DNA from: Clitoria ternatea
Taxonomy: Eukaryota; Streptophyta; Magnoliopsida; Fabales; Fabaceae
Length of the DNA: 64,000 nt
NCBI GenBank assembly: GCA_037962975.1
Contig: CM075673.1
Span: 151,486,667 to 151,550,666 of the forward strand
Direction of reading: 5' to 3'
The notes below the pieces were generated by a model. The model saw nothing but the letters and a program-made list of their open reading frames with translations, made no database searches and was not told where the DNA came from. The position numbers were made by a program, and so were the translations under genes. Of the stretch, positions 12,001 through 23,643 are shown in pieces. Numbering within the stretch: position 1 is the first letter of the stretch; every line of letters begins with the position of its first letter.

Positions 12001-15000
12001 ATTAGAATTTTTACAAAACATAGGCTATTCTTGATCCTTAAAGATGGTGCAGATTTTGTTGCACCGGCTGAAACAAGAAAGTTCTCTTCTATAGGATCTA
12101 AAGAAGAAGATATCCTTCTTTTTGCTATGATGGATCCCGCTGTTGGAGTATGACTCTTAGATAAGTATCTTGCTGACCTAATAAATACAAAGTAAAATGA
12201 GTGTGCTAAAACAAATTAGAACTTTCCAATGTTTTGAGAAACAAAAGCCAACTAAAACTCTCTGACCTAACTTGTGCTTGTTCTCTTTACATTAACACAA
12301 CAGAGATCATGCATTTTCTTAGGGGGAACTTTCCAAAGGAAAGATAAGAAAGCCCACATGTTGTTGAGAAATCTTGATGAATTCAATCAAAAGAAATTTG
12401 GAGCCCTTGGTAGTTAATCAACAGATTGGAACCAGGGGTTCGGAATAATTTTGCTATTGACAGATGTCATTTTCATAAAAACTTTTTGCACAAGTTCCGC
12501 AACGACTTTATTCACAACTTGTTAGAAAGCCAATAGATATGGGGAGAAAAAGAACGATTTTATTTGATTGAATGAAAATTACAGAAAATAAGAGAGAAAT
12601 CTCTCCTCCAAGGGTTTCCCCATCACAAAGGAGTTCTCCTTTTCTACACAAACTTATCAAATTCTACCTATAGATTTCCCCTATTTATAACCACTACTAA
12701 CTGACTAATCTAGCTGCCTAACTTATGGGTTTAAAGCTGTCCTAACACGAATCAAATTATTTATTTCAGCATTTAAATGGCATCAAGTTGGTTATCTACA
12801 GAAATTAGCATCAAGAAAGATTAATTACTGGTAGAATAATTCTCTTCCAGTAGAAATTCTTCGAGGATGAGATGGAAGAGGAATAGGAGAACTCAGACCA
12901 GTGCCTTTTTTCAAATCACCAAATTCAATACTCTGCTCTGCATCACTGGCTTTTTCCAATAGTCCAACTTTTGCTGATGTCTCAACCTGCTCATTATTAG
13001 AATGCTACAATACAAATAAAATGATATATTAGGCAATTAGCGTTTAAAAAGTATCTCAACTTATCTCGAGTTCCTCACAAACTTCTAGAAAATAATTGTA
13101 ATTGGATATAGTGGACTTTGTAACTTACCTATCATGGTATCACATAATATGAACATATAGATGTAGTCCCAAGAGACAAAGGAAAAAACTTGCAAGACTC
13201 TTGTCAAGTACATTAACCATCTTTCTAATAAAAAACATTTTTAATATAGTAGTAAGAAATGATAAAACCCATTTTTTCCTTTTGGTGATTTAAATCATAT
13301 TGATTGTCAGTAGTACACAAATAACTACAGGATACCTCGTAGAAAATAGCTACTTAAATCTTTCTTCTTGGGGATAAGATTGAGGCATATGGATATAACA
13401 CAGTTGAGTTGCTGTGGCATATAGGAAAACCAAAAAGCTTCCATTAATGATCAGTACATACTTTAGTTGGTAAGAGGGCTGACAAGACACACTTCACAAA
13501 ATTAATAGTTTATTCCTTTTACAGTATGTTACTCCGATTCCCACCGCTACATACACATACTGCCTCTGTTCACTTAAGGTCCAGCATTAGCCGGTGTCTC
13601 CAAGTCCAACTTCCTTGCAAATTGTTTTCTAGTAACTTAGCTTTCATTTTGATTCACATTTAAACAGGAACCTGGTCTATATACTGCACATATTGGACAC
13701 TGAATATTCCTAGTGTCTATTATTTGAGGGTTAGCTTCATCTCACATGAAAAATGTATTGATATAATTACATTACTTATGCTCATGATTCTCAAGAACTT
13801 AATCTCTTTAGCTGAATAAAGAGGGAGATATACTGTTTCCAAATATGAAAAAGCAATGATAATCAGCAATTATAAAGTAGGACTTGTACCATGAGCTGTC
13901 TCTTGTATTTTAGTTGAGGATATACGAGTCCATAGTAGATGGTTTGTGAACCAAGTACAAGAGTTATAATGGTATAGAGCTGCACATTAATACATAGGGG
14001 AAAAGGTCACATAAATACATGAGACTGGGAAAGCCAGAGAAACAGAATGATTACATAGGTACTAAAACCCCTCAATCTTTGGCTAGAATCCTCACCATTG
14101 CCATATATAATTGGGTTGGAAGCTGCAAGAGATAAAAGGAATCACTTAGTACTTTCTTATTAATATCAACAATAATGTGTGGCATATGATACACAAATTT
14201 TTAGAGATTTAATATAAAACCATTCATGTCTTCAGCCAACAGCTTAAGCTTTTGGGATAGTTGATTTTTTATTTGGAATCAAAGCCTCTATGACCATGTA
14301 GTTTTCAATTCCATTCTTGTTGCTCCCATTCTTTTAATAATTAGTTGAATATAAACATAAGGTAGGTAGGTGGGCGTGTGCATTATCAATGCTTCAAGCC
14401 TAAAAGGCTCTTGCATGAAGGGACATATTAGAGATTTATTATAAATAAAACCATTCATGCATTTTCGCCAAACAATTTAAGCTTTTGAGGTAGTTGATTC
14501 ATGACATCAAGTTCAACACAAATATCATCCAGAAAATGGAAACAAATGCTCATGATGCTCCCAACAAAAAGGAAAAATTCTAAAGATAGCAAAGGAGACA
14601 CATTATCCTCTAAAAACATAACATTTTGCATAGCATATCATTCATATTGGGATTAAATTTAAAACAACACATAATGGAATTCATATTCAATCTGAAGTTG
14701 AAAGGATGACTTCCAGAGTACAAAGGTATTTTCCCAACTTAAAGCCTTCTAAGAGAATAAAATGAAAAATAGCCCTCTTTTGCAAACTAATTATTTGAGC
14801 AAAATGAGTGAACCCTTGCATTTTTCTTTGGTTCTTACTCAACAGTTTCATTTTTATGCCATGCATATAGATATAAAGGGACAAAGCAATTGTAAACTTT
14901 CAAGATTGCTCCAAAAAGACTGGCAAATTAAATCTTTAAGACACGAGAGAGACACTCACGGTTGCAGGTTCCAGCATGCATCCAAAGAGGTTGAATAGAT

Positions 15001-16197
15001 CCCTGCAATATAAAATAAATTGTATAAAAATAGTGGACATAGATAGAACAAGAATCTCAAGCATATGTAATGCCATAGTAAAAATAAGGATGCTGAGGAA
15101 AAAGGAATACTTGAATGAGGAGTATTGCTAGGTGGCCAGGGAAAGATGCAGACATGTGGATGACAAACCAAAAAATTTTCAGTAGTGGGGGGTAAGATAA
15201 TATTTCTTACTTTATACGAGAGAAGACTTGAAGTTATCGAATAAAATTAAAGACAATGAGACTTAAATGATAAACCAATATCATAATAATAATAACAGAT
15301 TTTAAAATTTCATGGGGCCATGTGCCCCCTTACAAGACTGAGTTGATCTGTCAGTAGATCTCAGTTGAGGCATACATGAGTAGGATGGCACTCATCCCAT
15401 GCATGTGTATATCCAGGCTCTCCCTGGGCTAGGAAGCATCATTTAGAACCACTAAACTATCCAGCCCCATGCATGACATTTTCTTCCTTTTCCCTTCAAT
15501 GAAACCTTGTGATTCTTCTTGTGAACAATGGCATGTACTCAAACTAATCTAGAACCTGCAACTCACTTCCCTAGCTTTTACTTCCTACTTCCTAGGGCCA
15601 GAAAAGAGCTTATATGAAAAACTGTATAGTAAAACTCATCCAGAAATTCCATTTCAATTTTAAGGGAATACCAAACAGATTCTTAGAACACAACCTTCTC
15701 TTCAAGTCATATTCTGAAAGTGAATTTAAACATTGAGTGAATAACCTCATTCAACAAATCACATTCATCGATCTAGTGATAACATCTCAGATCACAGACT
15801 CAACTCAAGTTTGCTTAAATTGTATAAAGTACCAAAAGATGTCAGACATTCAAATAGACAAGCAAAAAAAACAACAACATATAAATAAATAAGAACAAAT
15901 AACTACATTGAATTTGATAATAAAATGCAAGCTTCCCTTAAGAAATCTTAATGAAAAGCTATGTTACCCAATTATCCATGTGACCAAGAAAGCGACAGAG
16001 AGACCCTCAGTAGATTTTTCTTTGTAGTTTGTGATTATTTGAGGTATCTCAGCAACAACCCAAACAATGACACTGATTACACCTAACACAAAAGAAGCTT
16101 TCTCCCTCACACTGCCCAGATGTAGTTTGGCCAATTGCAAGCAAAGTTCAGTGCTATTACAGTAAAAAGAGAGGGTGAAACTCTCAAACACTCCCAT
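5093..16197 (-). CDS. PQ-loop repeat membrane protein (YPQ/PQLC2-like, probable vacuolar amino-acid transporter), 12 exons
   Basis: Exons, 5' to 3' on the minus strand: 16197-15968, 15002-14960, 14122-14096, 13979-13890, 12986-12829, 12177-11982, 11928-11806, 11182-11063, 10690-10670, 10477-10419, 10284-10194, 5152-5093. All junctions are GT-AG and in phase, giving 405 residues and a TGA stop. The first PQ motif is EIPQIITNYKEKS (Pro-Gln at residues 52-53), followed by GDLFNLFGCMLEPATLPTQ. A polar loop fills about 131-215. The second PQ motif is GGRLPQICLNIKRGHVEGLS (324-325), followed by FALIGNATYVAS and PNLPWLVDAGGCVLLDFF. This matches the 7-helix PQ-loop family, whose YPQ/PQLC2 members move cationic amino acids across vacuolar or lysosomal membranes; the substrate here is inferred. 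The start is the ATG before GVFESF; a possible 5' UTR acceptor lies just upstream. The last exon is about 5 kb away, beyond an hAT insertion, and gives ILMQFIYFR, the expected family continuation. The final residues after that are less certain. Confidence 0.85.
6220..8823 (+). pseudogene. hAT transposase (BED zinc finger, DUF659, hAT C-terminal dimerisation), degenerate
   Basis: The first exon starts at ATG 6220 with a BED-type finger (CTIVNEG..VVQCKFCGKVMKGG..). In-frame stops follow at 6388 (TAG, likely from CAG) and 6667 (TGA). A short deletion plus frameshift near 6843 is followed by the DUF659-like core (CSLMSDAWTDRKQRCLINFL, VQVITDNGSNYV, TPCSAHCIDLILEDIGKIP) and a TAG at 7350. A 7984-8070 intron leads to the dimerisation region (CSASGCERNWSVFEQ, then after an 8190-8274 intron IHSKKRNRLEHQRL). 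Further stops lie at 8082, 8557 and 8656. The C-terminal tail is very acidic and ends at 8821. The domain order matches plant hAT transposases, but no active protein could be made from this copy. Confidence 0.85.
8989..9031. repeat. (AT)n microsatellite
   Basis: Uninterrupted TA dinucleotides of about 40 bp near the 3' end of the hAT element. Confidence 0.9.
9485..9960. repeat. TRIM/LTR-like dispersed repeat, two degenerate copies in tandem
   Basis: Two related blocks (about 9497-9680 and 9700-9955) each contain 'atatttgtcca', 'agagatatgac', 'aaaagtatataaggtgaggg' and 'gagttag'-type segments. The order and sequence resemble short LTRs of terminal-repeat retrotransposons in miniature common in dicots. 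There is no coding sequence. The repeat lies in intron 11 of the PQ-loop gene just beyond the hAT element. Confidence 0.55.
11250..11338. repeat. Fragment of the same TRIM/LTR-like repeat
   Basis: Contains 'aaaagtcccacattgac', 'tagagatatggtcaat', 'aaaagtatataaagtgg' and 'cacgggacttattaaca', shared with the copies at 9485-9960. The termini 'agtccca' and 'gggactt' are inverted. It lies in intron 7 of the PQ-loop gene. Confidence 0.55.
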
Positions 16198-16740
16198 TGC
16201 ATCAAAGGATCTGATATCTACAATCCTGAAATGAAGTAACAAATCTCTCACCTTAACAACACACTCTAGGAACTACCAAATGATCAGAGATTCAGATTGT
16301 GGCCAATATGGTCACTAAAATATAATATTCCATAAAAGGGAGTAATTTAAGAAAAATGGGGATATTGGGCTGGGTTTATATACAGAAAGCTACTACCTTT
16401 TTTAATGGGCATGATCTCACTCTATTAATTCAATTGCTTTGGAGTTATGATGTGATATAATGAACCAAAAGGGGGTGAATCAATGATTCAAAATTGAATA
16501 TTCAGATTGCAGAAAGGAACATGAAAAGCGGCGGCAAATAAAGTTATTATTCAATTCAGATTCTTTAAAAGAGGAAATGAAAATAAAAAGGGCAGTCATG
16601 TTACTTTAGGAATGGGAAAGAGGAAGAGACAAAGATTGATTCAATAAAAAAATTTTAACAACACATGAAACTCAGATAGGAAAGGACCCGGAGGTAGAGC
16701 TGCTTCTCCAAGTCGCAACTCTGCATGCACTTTCTAGAGT
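16198..16740. promoter_or_regulatory. 5' flank of the PQ-loop gene (5' UTR and putative promoter)
   Basis: The upstream region for the minus-strand gene. A 'tacttcatttcag' acceptor-like site about 35 bp before the ATG suggests a 5' UTR intron. No specific promoter element can be assigned with confidence. Confidence 0.35.
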
Positions 16741-19429
16741 AAACCTTAACCATGATAATGTAACTATATTCTATTCAATATATATTATATTATATATTAT
16801 TTAAAATAACAACTAATATATATAAAATAACAACTTATAAGTATCTCAACTATTATATGATATTTTATAACTAAAATCTTAATCGTTAAATTTTTCATAA
16901 ATAATAACTAATGTTATTTATTATATGTTATTTGTCTTAATGTATTTAGAACACATATTGAACTCTTGAACGTTATTTACATTCTTTTCATTTCTCTTTC
17001 ATTTTCATATATCGAATTAATTGGTACATTTTGTGTGATTTTATTATATATATATATATATATATAAGAATAAAAATAACTCTAATGAAAAAAAATGTTA
17101 TAATAAAAACATCTATATCTATCTATATTTATATATTTTATAAATTAACAACTTCTAAGTCTAAAAAATATATGTAGCGTTAGATTAGATTTTTTTTATA
17201 ACAATCTCAACCATCAAATATTTCATAAATAATAAATGTCATTTATCATATTTTTCCATTAAGACAATTCCAATGGTCAAATTTCATTTACTACATCTGA
17301 TCTTAGATATTTCCCCTAATTATTACTACAAATAAGTATATGGACCATGAGACCATATTTTGTAACTAAAATCTAAGCCATTAAATTTTCCATGAATGGT
17401 AATTTTTCATTTATTATATCTCATTTATCTCAATGTATTTGAACTAGATATTGAATTCTTTAACATTATTCATATTCTCTTAATTGCTCTTTCATTTTCA
17501 TATATATATATAAGAATAAAAATAATTATAAGGAAAAAATTGTTATAATAAGAAATATTTATATCTATATTATATAAAGTAACAACTTTTAAGTCATAAA
17601 AGTATATGTATTGTTAGATCAGATTTTTTCATAACAATTTCAGCCGTTAAATCTTTTGTAAATAACAATAAATGTCATTTATTGGATTCTTCCATTAAAG
17701 ACAATTTCAATTGTCAATTTTCATTTATTATATTAGATATATCCCCTAATTATTACTTAACATTTTTTTCTCCTCTCCCACATTTAATCGTTCCTAATTA
17801 CTCTTTGTATATTATATAAAGTAACAACTTTTGATACATAAGTATATAGACCAATAGATCATATTCCATGACTAAAATCTTAACCGTTGAACTTTCCATA
17901 AATGATAATTAATGTCGTTTTATTATATCTCATTTATCTCAATGTATCTAGACTAGATATTAAACCCTTCAGGTTCATATTCACTTCATTTCTCTTTCAT
18001 TTTCATATGCATGTATCCAATTAATTGTTATATTTTGTGTGATTTTATTATATATATATATATATAAATACATAAAAAATTTTGGATTTCATATATAAAG
18101 TGTATATATATAGAATATATATATATATATATTTAAAATAAGAAATACATAATAAGAATAAAAATAATTCTAATGAAAAGAATGTTATAATAAGAAATAT
18201 CTATATCTATATTTATTTATTTATATATTATATAAAGTAACAATTTCTAAGTTAAAAAAATATGTGTACTATTAGATCAAAAATTTTCTAACACATTGTT
18301 AGAAAATATTTATACCATTAGATCAGATTTTTCTAACAATTTCAACTGTCAGATCATTCATAAATAGTATAGCTGGCAATTCCGGTGGACGGCCCTAAAC
18401 GGGTTGGGCTTTATTAGGTTACGGGGATACTTATGTTCGCCAAAAAAGGCCCACACAAATTCAGGCCTTGAATTTAGAAGCCCTGGCCCGACCCTCAATG
18501 AGTTATGGGCTTGATCCAGTGACCCATTTTTTAAAAAAAATTATTAAAAATTAACTTAATAAAAAATTGAAATACAAAAAACTGAACCAACTTAATAGAA
18601 TTTGTCTAAAACTACATTTGTAAAAAAATTTATGCTATTGAAATTAATTAATTGTTGCTAGACAAACAATGCTATAAAATTAATAACTTTTCTTGTAGAA
18701 AATATGTTTTTTTTGTACTACAATTGAAAATTAAAACGAATGAAACATTAGCTACAAAGTTACTATTAATACTAACATAAAAATGCTATAAAATCAACAA
18801 GATTTATTGAAAAAACCTGTTTGTAAAAACACCAACTAATAAATAGTACTTCTCATATTGCTTGTCAGATTAACTAATAAATAGTTCTAAAAATATTTTT
18901 AAAATAGGACTCGAGCCACCCGTGGGCCGGCCTGCACTCAACCCGGTTTTTGGGCTTTTTTGTTATCAGATTTTTTTTCAATTATTAACTTTGAATTTAT
19001 TTTTAAAGCTCATGCACTATATTTTTTATGACGGGCTCGGGCTGACCCATACGGGTCGACCCATTTTGTCAGTTCTAATAAATAATAGTAAATATCATTT
19101 ATTGGATTTTTCCATTAAGACAATCTTGATAATTGAATTTCAATTACTAGATCTGATCTTAGATATTTCCCCTAATTATTACTTAATCATTTTTTCTCCT
19201 CCTTCATATTTAATCGTTCTCATTTACTCTTTGTATATTATAGGTAATAACAACTTATGAACAATTAAGTATATGGATTATTATATCATATTTTACAGCT
19301 AAAATTTTCACCATTGAATTTTCATCAATGATAACTAATATCATTTATTATATATTGTTTATCTCAATGTATCTAGAATAGATATTGAACACTTGAGCAT
19401 TATTCACGTTCTCTTCATTTCTCTCTTAT

Positions 19430-19467
<38 letters not shown>

Positions 19468-19913
19468 AATTAATTTTTATATTTTTGTATGATTTAATCA
19501 TATATGTATATAAATATATAAATACATAAAATGTTCCTAGATTTAATATATAAACTCATTATATAAGATAGAAAAAAATATATTATTGAAATAAGAAATA
19601 TATATATATATATAAGAATAAAAATAATTCTAATTAAAAATTCAATGATAAAAAATATCTATATCTATCTATATATTATATAAAGTAACAATAAGTAATC
19701 AGAATTTTCCATAACAATCTCAACTATTGTATCTTTCATATATAGTAATAAATATCTTTTATCATACTTTTCCATTAAGACAATATCAATTGTCAATTTT
19801 CATTTACTAGATTCAATCTTAGATATTTCCTTTATATATTATATAAATTAATAACTTCTAAGCCTCCAGGAAAGTATGTTGTACTGTTAAATTAGATTTT
19901 TCCATAACAATAT
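16741..19913. repeat. Degenerate tandem array of long AT-rich units
   Basis: At least four diverged copies of a long AT-rich unit. Recurrent landmarks are 'agaataaaaataa' (17068, 17513, about 18157, 19616), 'cataaataataaatgtcatt' and variants (about 17220, 17660, 19080, 19740), 'tttccattaagacaat' and 'tatctcaatgta'. Spacing between like landmarks is roughly 435-710 bp once the insertion at 18367-19073 is removed. No ORF or coding similarity. Short (AT)n runs punctuate the array. Confidence 0.6.
18367..19073. mobile_element. MITE-like (hAT-type?) insertion in the AT-rich array
   Basis: GC-richer ends ('agctggcaattccggtgg' on the left; 'agaactgacaaaatgggtcg' on the minus strand at the right) are roughly inverted and bound about 700 bp that interrupt one AT-rich unit. 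Flanks ATAAATAG and ATAAATAA look like an imperfect 8-bp duplication. The 'tgacaaaatgggtcg' style of end is common in plant hAT MITEs. No transposase. Borders are uncertain by a few bases. Confidence 0.5.
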
Positions 19914-19914
19914 T

Positions 19915-20181
19915 TGTTCTCTTGAGTTGAGGGGCCCATAACACCTCTTCCCCTATTTTAGGCTGGAGTAAAGGGGAATTTGATCCCCCTGATCCTAACT
20001 AAATACAGTTACGCTCATGTCATTTTGGGCTTGGGTAAAAGACCTTTTTTTTACCATTGTATACATATGACCTCAAAGTCCCCATTGTAATTCAAGTATG
20101 ACATATTATTAAGCAATTATAACCCTAGTTTTCCTAGAGTAATTCTCAAGGGTTTTGTGCATTAAGCTCTCGTTTTGAACA
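19915..20181 (+). mobile_element. LTR end of Ty3/gypsy element A (putative, short or truncated)
   Basis: The AT-rich array breaks off here into unique sequence that begins TG and ends CA (…ttttgaaca), immediately before a primer-binding-site-like sequence TGGCGCCCACCATGGGGC at 20185-20202. The 267 bp are short for a Tat LTR, so this may be only the 3' part of a 5' LTR. Confidence 0.45.
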
Positions 20182-20216
20182 TTTTGGCGCCCACCATGGG
20201 GCCCAGTGAAACGATT

Positions 20217-23200
20217 CCCACAAAGAACACAAGAAGGACTAGATCCAGGGTGAAACAACAATGGTAACCACATACAGCAACCTCAGTCGTTCAAAAGATG
20301 GCAACCACCAAGAGCAATAGGGGAGACAACAAGGCAGAGACGACTAACTGTAGGAAGTCTTAACTCTTGTTAAGGCATTGCAACAAACCGTGGAAGACCT
20401 ACGTAAGGAAAACAAAGACTTACGCAAGCTTAAAATGGAAGAGAGGGAAGCCTCCACTTACCACAACGCTCAAACCACTAGACACGCGACGAACAAGCCC
20501 GAGTCCTCAATTCCCTACGCGGCATACCCGTTTACAAAGGAGATAATGGTGGCACTAACACTTATACATTAGAAACCACTGATGATGGAGAAGTACGATG
20601 GCAGGGGTGATTTGGAGGAGTACTTGATCATGTTTACCACCACCTTGTTGGTCACGAGGGCATATGATGCCTTACTCTATAGGACGGTCCCCATAACCTT
20701 GACCAAATCTACCCTCCGATGGTTCTCACATATCGCTCTTAGGAGTGCCTCATGCTTCACATAATTGACAGTGAAGTTTTATTACAATTTTCCTCCAGCC
20801 GATCGGTGTAACAAACCTTCCATAGTTTGATCAACCTGAAACAGGGACAAGAGGAGACCCTCAAATAGTTTATGGCTTGCTTTAATGAGCAAGTCATTCA
20901 AATTCACAACCTGAGTTCAGAGGTGGCCCTTCACGCAATCCAAATAGGATTATGCCCAGGTAGATTTTCTGATTCCCTAGCTAAAAAACCTCCATTGAAT
21001 ATGGATGATTTCTGGTAGCGGGTCACTTGGTATACTAACATGGAGGAACGTGAGGTTGAATAAGTTGAAAATTCTGAGCACACCACTATCAAGACGGACC
21101 AGGGAAAGAAAAGCCCCAAGTCAAATAAGGAACAGAGGAACACGACTTATCCTAACCCCAAGTACAATACATTCACCCCCTGAATAGTAAAAAGGATCAG
21201 ATTATACATGAAGTCTATAACACAGGACTGCTCAAGATACCCCCATTAGGAGAACACCCTAAGGGCTCAGACCACTCAAGGTTTTATGAGTTCTGCTACG
21301 CCTTTGGCCATGGCATGGAGGATTGTTGGTCGCTCAAGAACCAAATTGAGCATCTGATACATTAGAGGTACTTAGAGAAATTCATTGATCAGAAAGGAGA
21401 TGCTTCATGAGAAACCAGGAGGAAAAGAGAGCGAGAATCTCCAAGACAGGTAAAGTTATAGGCATGAGATCGCCCCCAACTAGAGCGTGAGCGTTCCCAA
21501 TCCCGTAAGCTTGATGATGTGAGAAACGATGGGAAAAGAGTCTATACACTATTTTAGGAGGCTTTCCAGGGAGTAGAGCTAAAATTTTGCATGGTGCTAG
21601 GCAGATAAATTCTATACAAAACCCTTCGAAGGTTGAAGCTATCACCTTAAACAACTTGAACCTTCCCAGGGGAGTCCCAAACAGGGACAAACCAATAGTG
21701 GTGACTATGGAGATGGCAGAGTGCATCATAGAAAGAGTACTAGTGGACCATGGGAGCTCCATAGATATTCTCCACTAGAAGGTCTACAAATGGCTTCAAC
21801 TACCCCTAAAATGGCTTAAAAGGTATGATGGTGCATCACTTAGTTTTACTGGAGATTCTGTGCAAGTAATGGGCTATTAGAGCTAAAGACGATATTCAAA
21901 TCAGGAGAAGATAGTAGGGTTGTAATGGTGAAGTACCTAGTTGTGGACTTCCCGAGCTCTTACAATGCCTGATTCGGTCTGGATACCGGTCCCCAAAGTT
22001 ATGACGTCAGAGTGACATCTTAAAGTAGTAACCAATATTATAAGAAGACAAAGCTACATCGGTTATCCGCCCTCACTTCATCCGTTCTCACTTCATCGAA
22101 TGCTCCATCCGTCCTTGCTACGATGGAGGCTTCATTTGATCTTATCTCCACGACGTGAATAACCGTTTGCCTCAGGATCACTGTGAGATAAGAGTTCCTT
22201 ATAACTTATCAACGAAGATACCCTGCATAGCGGAATGTGTCTATGTCAATTACCTCAGAGAGTAAGTACAACTGTCAGCGAAATATGTGGAAAAGTGATT
22301 ATCCTCCATCCCTAACACAGGATCGTACTCTGATAATTGACCTACCCCCTGACATACTCTGAGCACTGAGTCATATTGATTGACATACTCTACACGCTAT
22401 CAGAAGCAAGGGGCCCACTTGCACCCAACGATTCATTTCCTACGTTCGACTATAAATAGCTCATTTCAATACACATGCAAGGTTATGTTATTCTATCTCA
22501 CATTCTTACTATTGCATTGCTTGAGTATTCATCGAGTTTCATATACTCTTCTAACTTGAGCGTCGGAGAATCTTCGCAGGTGGCACCACCTTTCGCCCCC
22601 CTTCAACGTGAAACACTGGTGTGAAGGATCTCCAGGACAACAAGACCGGTTTCTCCCACTGAGAGGCCGGATTACAATACTGGATACCCACTGTACCGGT
22701 GTACAAACCTTAAAACACCTGCACTCTTATGGCTGGTCCCACACTGGATCCTAGACCCCGGTTCAGACCAGTTCAATACCATTCTAGGACGCCCAGTCCT
22801 TAATGCACTCAAAGCAATCATCTCCACCTTGCACCTCACGGTGAAGTTCCCCCTTAGGGATCGACGAATCGTAGTTGTACATGCTGAGCCCAAACTCGGG
22901 AATGCTATCACAAGAGTCTCTGACCTAGAGAAACCTTTATAGTATAAGAAGACACTAAGACAGGGTTTGACCCCAGTGATGAAAGAGAACATGAGCACCC
23001 ATAACGGGTAAAATCCTTGAAGCTAGTACAAGTAGGGTCTAATCCGAGCTAATGCACCTGTGTCAATACAATGCTAGATCAAGATCTAAAGAATCCTTGG
23101 TCAAGCTCCTAAAGGTGAACATATATCTCTTTACATGGAGTCCCTCAGACATGCCAGGAATTGACCTGACTATCACATGCCATTCGCTAAACATCGACCC

Positions 23201-23560
23201 TGGTGCCAAGATAGTAGCACAAAAGCAACGAAAGCTAGGGCCAATGAGAAGAGCAACTGTAAAGAAGGAAATAAATAAACTATTGGCAGCCAATTTCATT
23301 CGGGGGGTCAAATACCCAACCTGGCTCTCCAATGTAGTCATGGTGAAAAAGGTGAGTGACAAATGAAGGATGTTTGTGGACTTTACCAACCTAGATAAGG
23401 TATATCCTAAAGACCCTTATCCTTTACCCAGTATTGATCATTTGGTAGATGGTACCTCAGGATATCAGGTACTGAGCTTTATGGATGGTTACTCGGGATA
23501 CAACCAAATATGGATAGACTCGAAAGACGAAGAAAAGACAACCCTTCAATTTCTATTATG
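20217..23560 (+). pseudogene. Element A: Tat-lineage Ty3/gypsy gag-pol, heavily decayed
   Basis: Successive frames give a coiled-coil gag N-terminus (20378-20572), a gag core (MMEKYDGRGDLEEYL...RWFSHI, 20582-20764), a CCHC-like knuckle (FCYAFGHGMEDC, about 21290), a protease active-site region (RVLVDHGSSIDILH, 21735-21778) and reverse transcriptase (PGIDLTITCHSLNID..NVVMVKK..LSFMDGYSGYNQI, 23150-23550). Many stops and frameshifts break the frame, and RT stops before the catalytic YxDD block. The protease/RT linker is interrupted by the solo LTR at 21970-22775; the reading FPSSYNA|TILGRPVLNA resumes across it. The 3' half (RNase H, integrase, 3' LTR) is missing, replaced by copia element B near 23560. 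Confidence 0.8.
21970..22775 (+). mobile_element. Solo LTR, same family as element C, inserted in element A
   Basis: An 806-bp segment starting TGATTCGGTCTGG and ending GGTTCAGACCAGTTCA. It shares with the 5' LTR of element C (55384-56114) its start (TGATCCGGTCT), an internal block (ttgagcgtcggagaatctt..gtgtgaaggatctccag) and its end (tagaccccggttcag). Flanks ATGCC (21965-21969) and ATACC (22776-22780) are a 5-bp target duplication with one change. No internal retroelement sequence lies beside it, so it is a solo LTR left by LTR-LTR recombination. Confidence 0.85.
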
Positions 23561-23643
23561 GACTCGAGATTTCTATTGAATAAAGACCGCATCTCTTTAA
23601 AATGTGTTCTAACATATTTATAATTTCTTTTAGATGTTTGAAC

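Noticed and set aside
16741..19913. CRISPR-like or satellite array
   Set aside because: Units are hundreds of bp, strongly diverged and AT-rich; spacing is irregular. Not CRISPR and not a classical homogeneous satellite.
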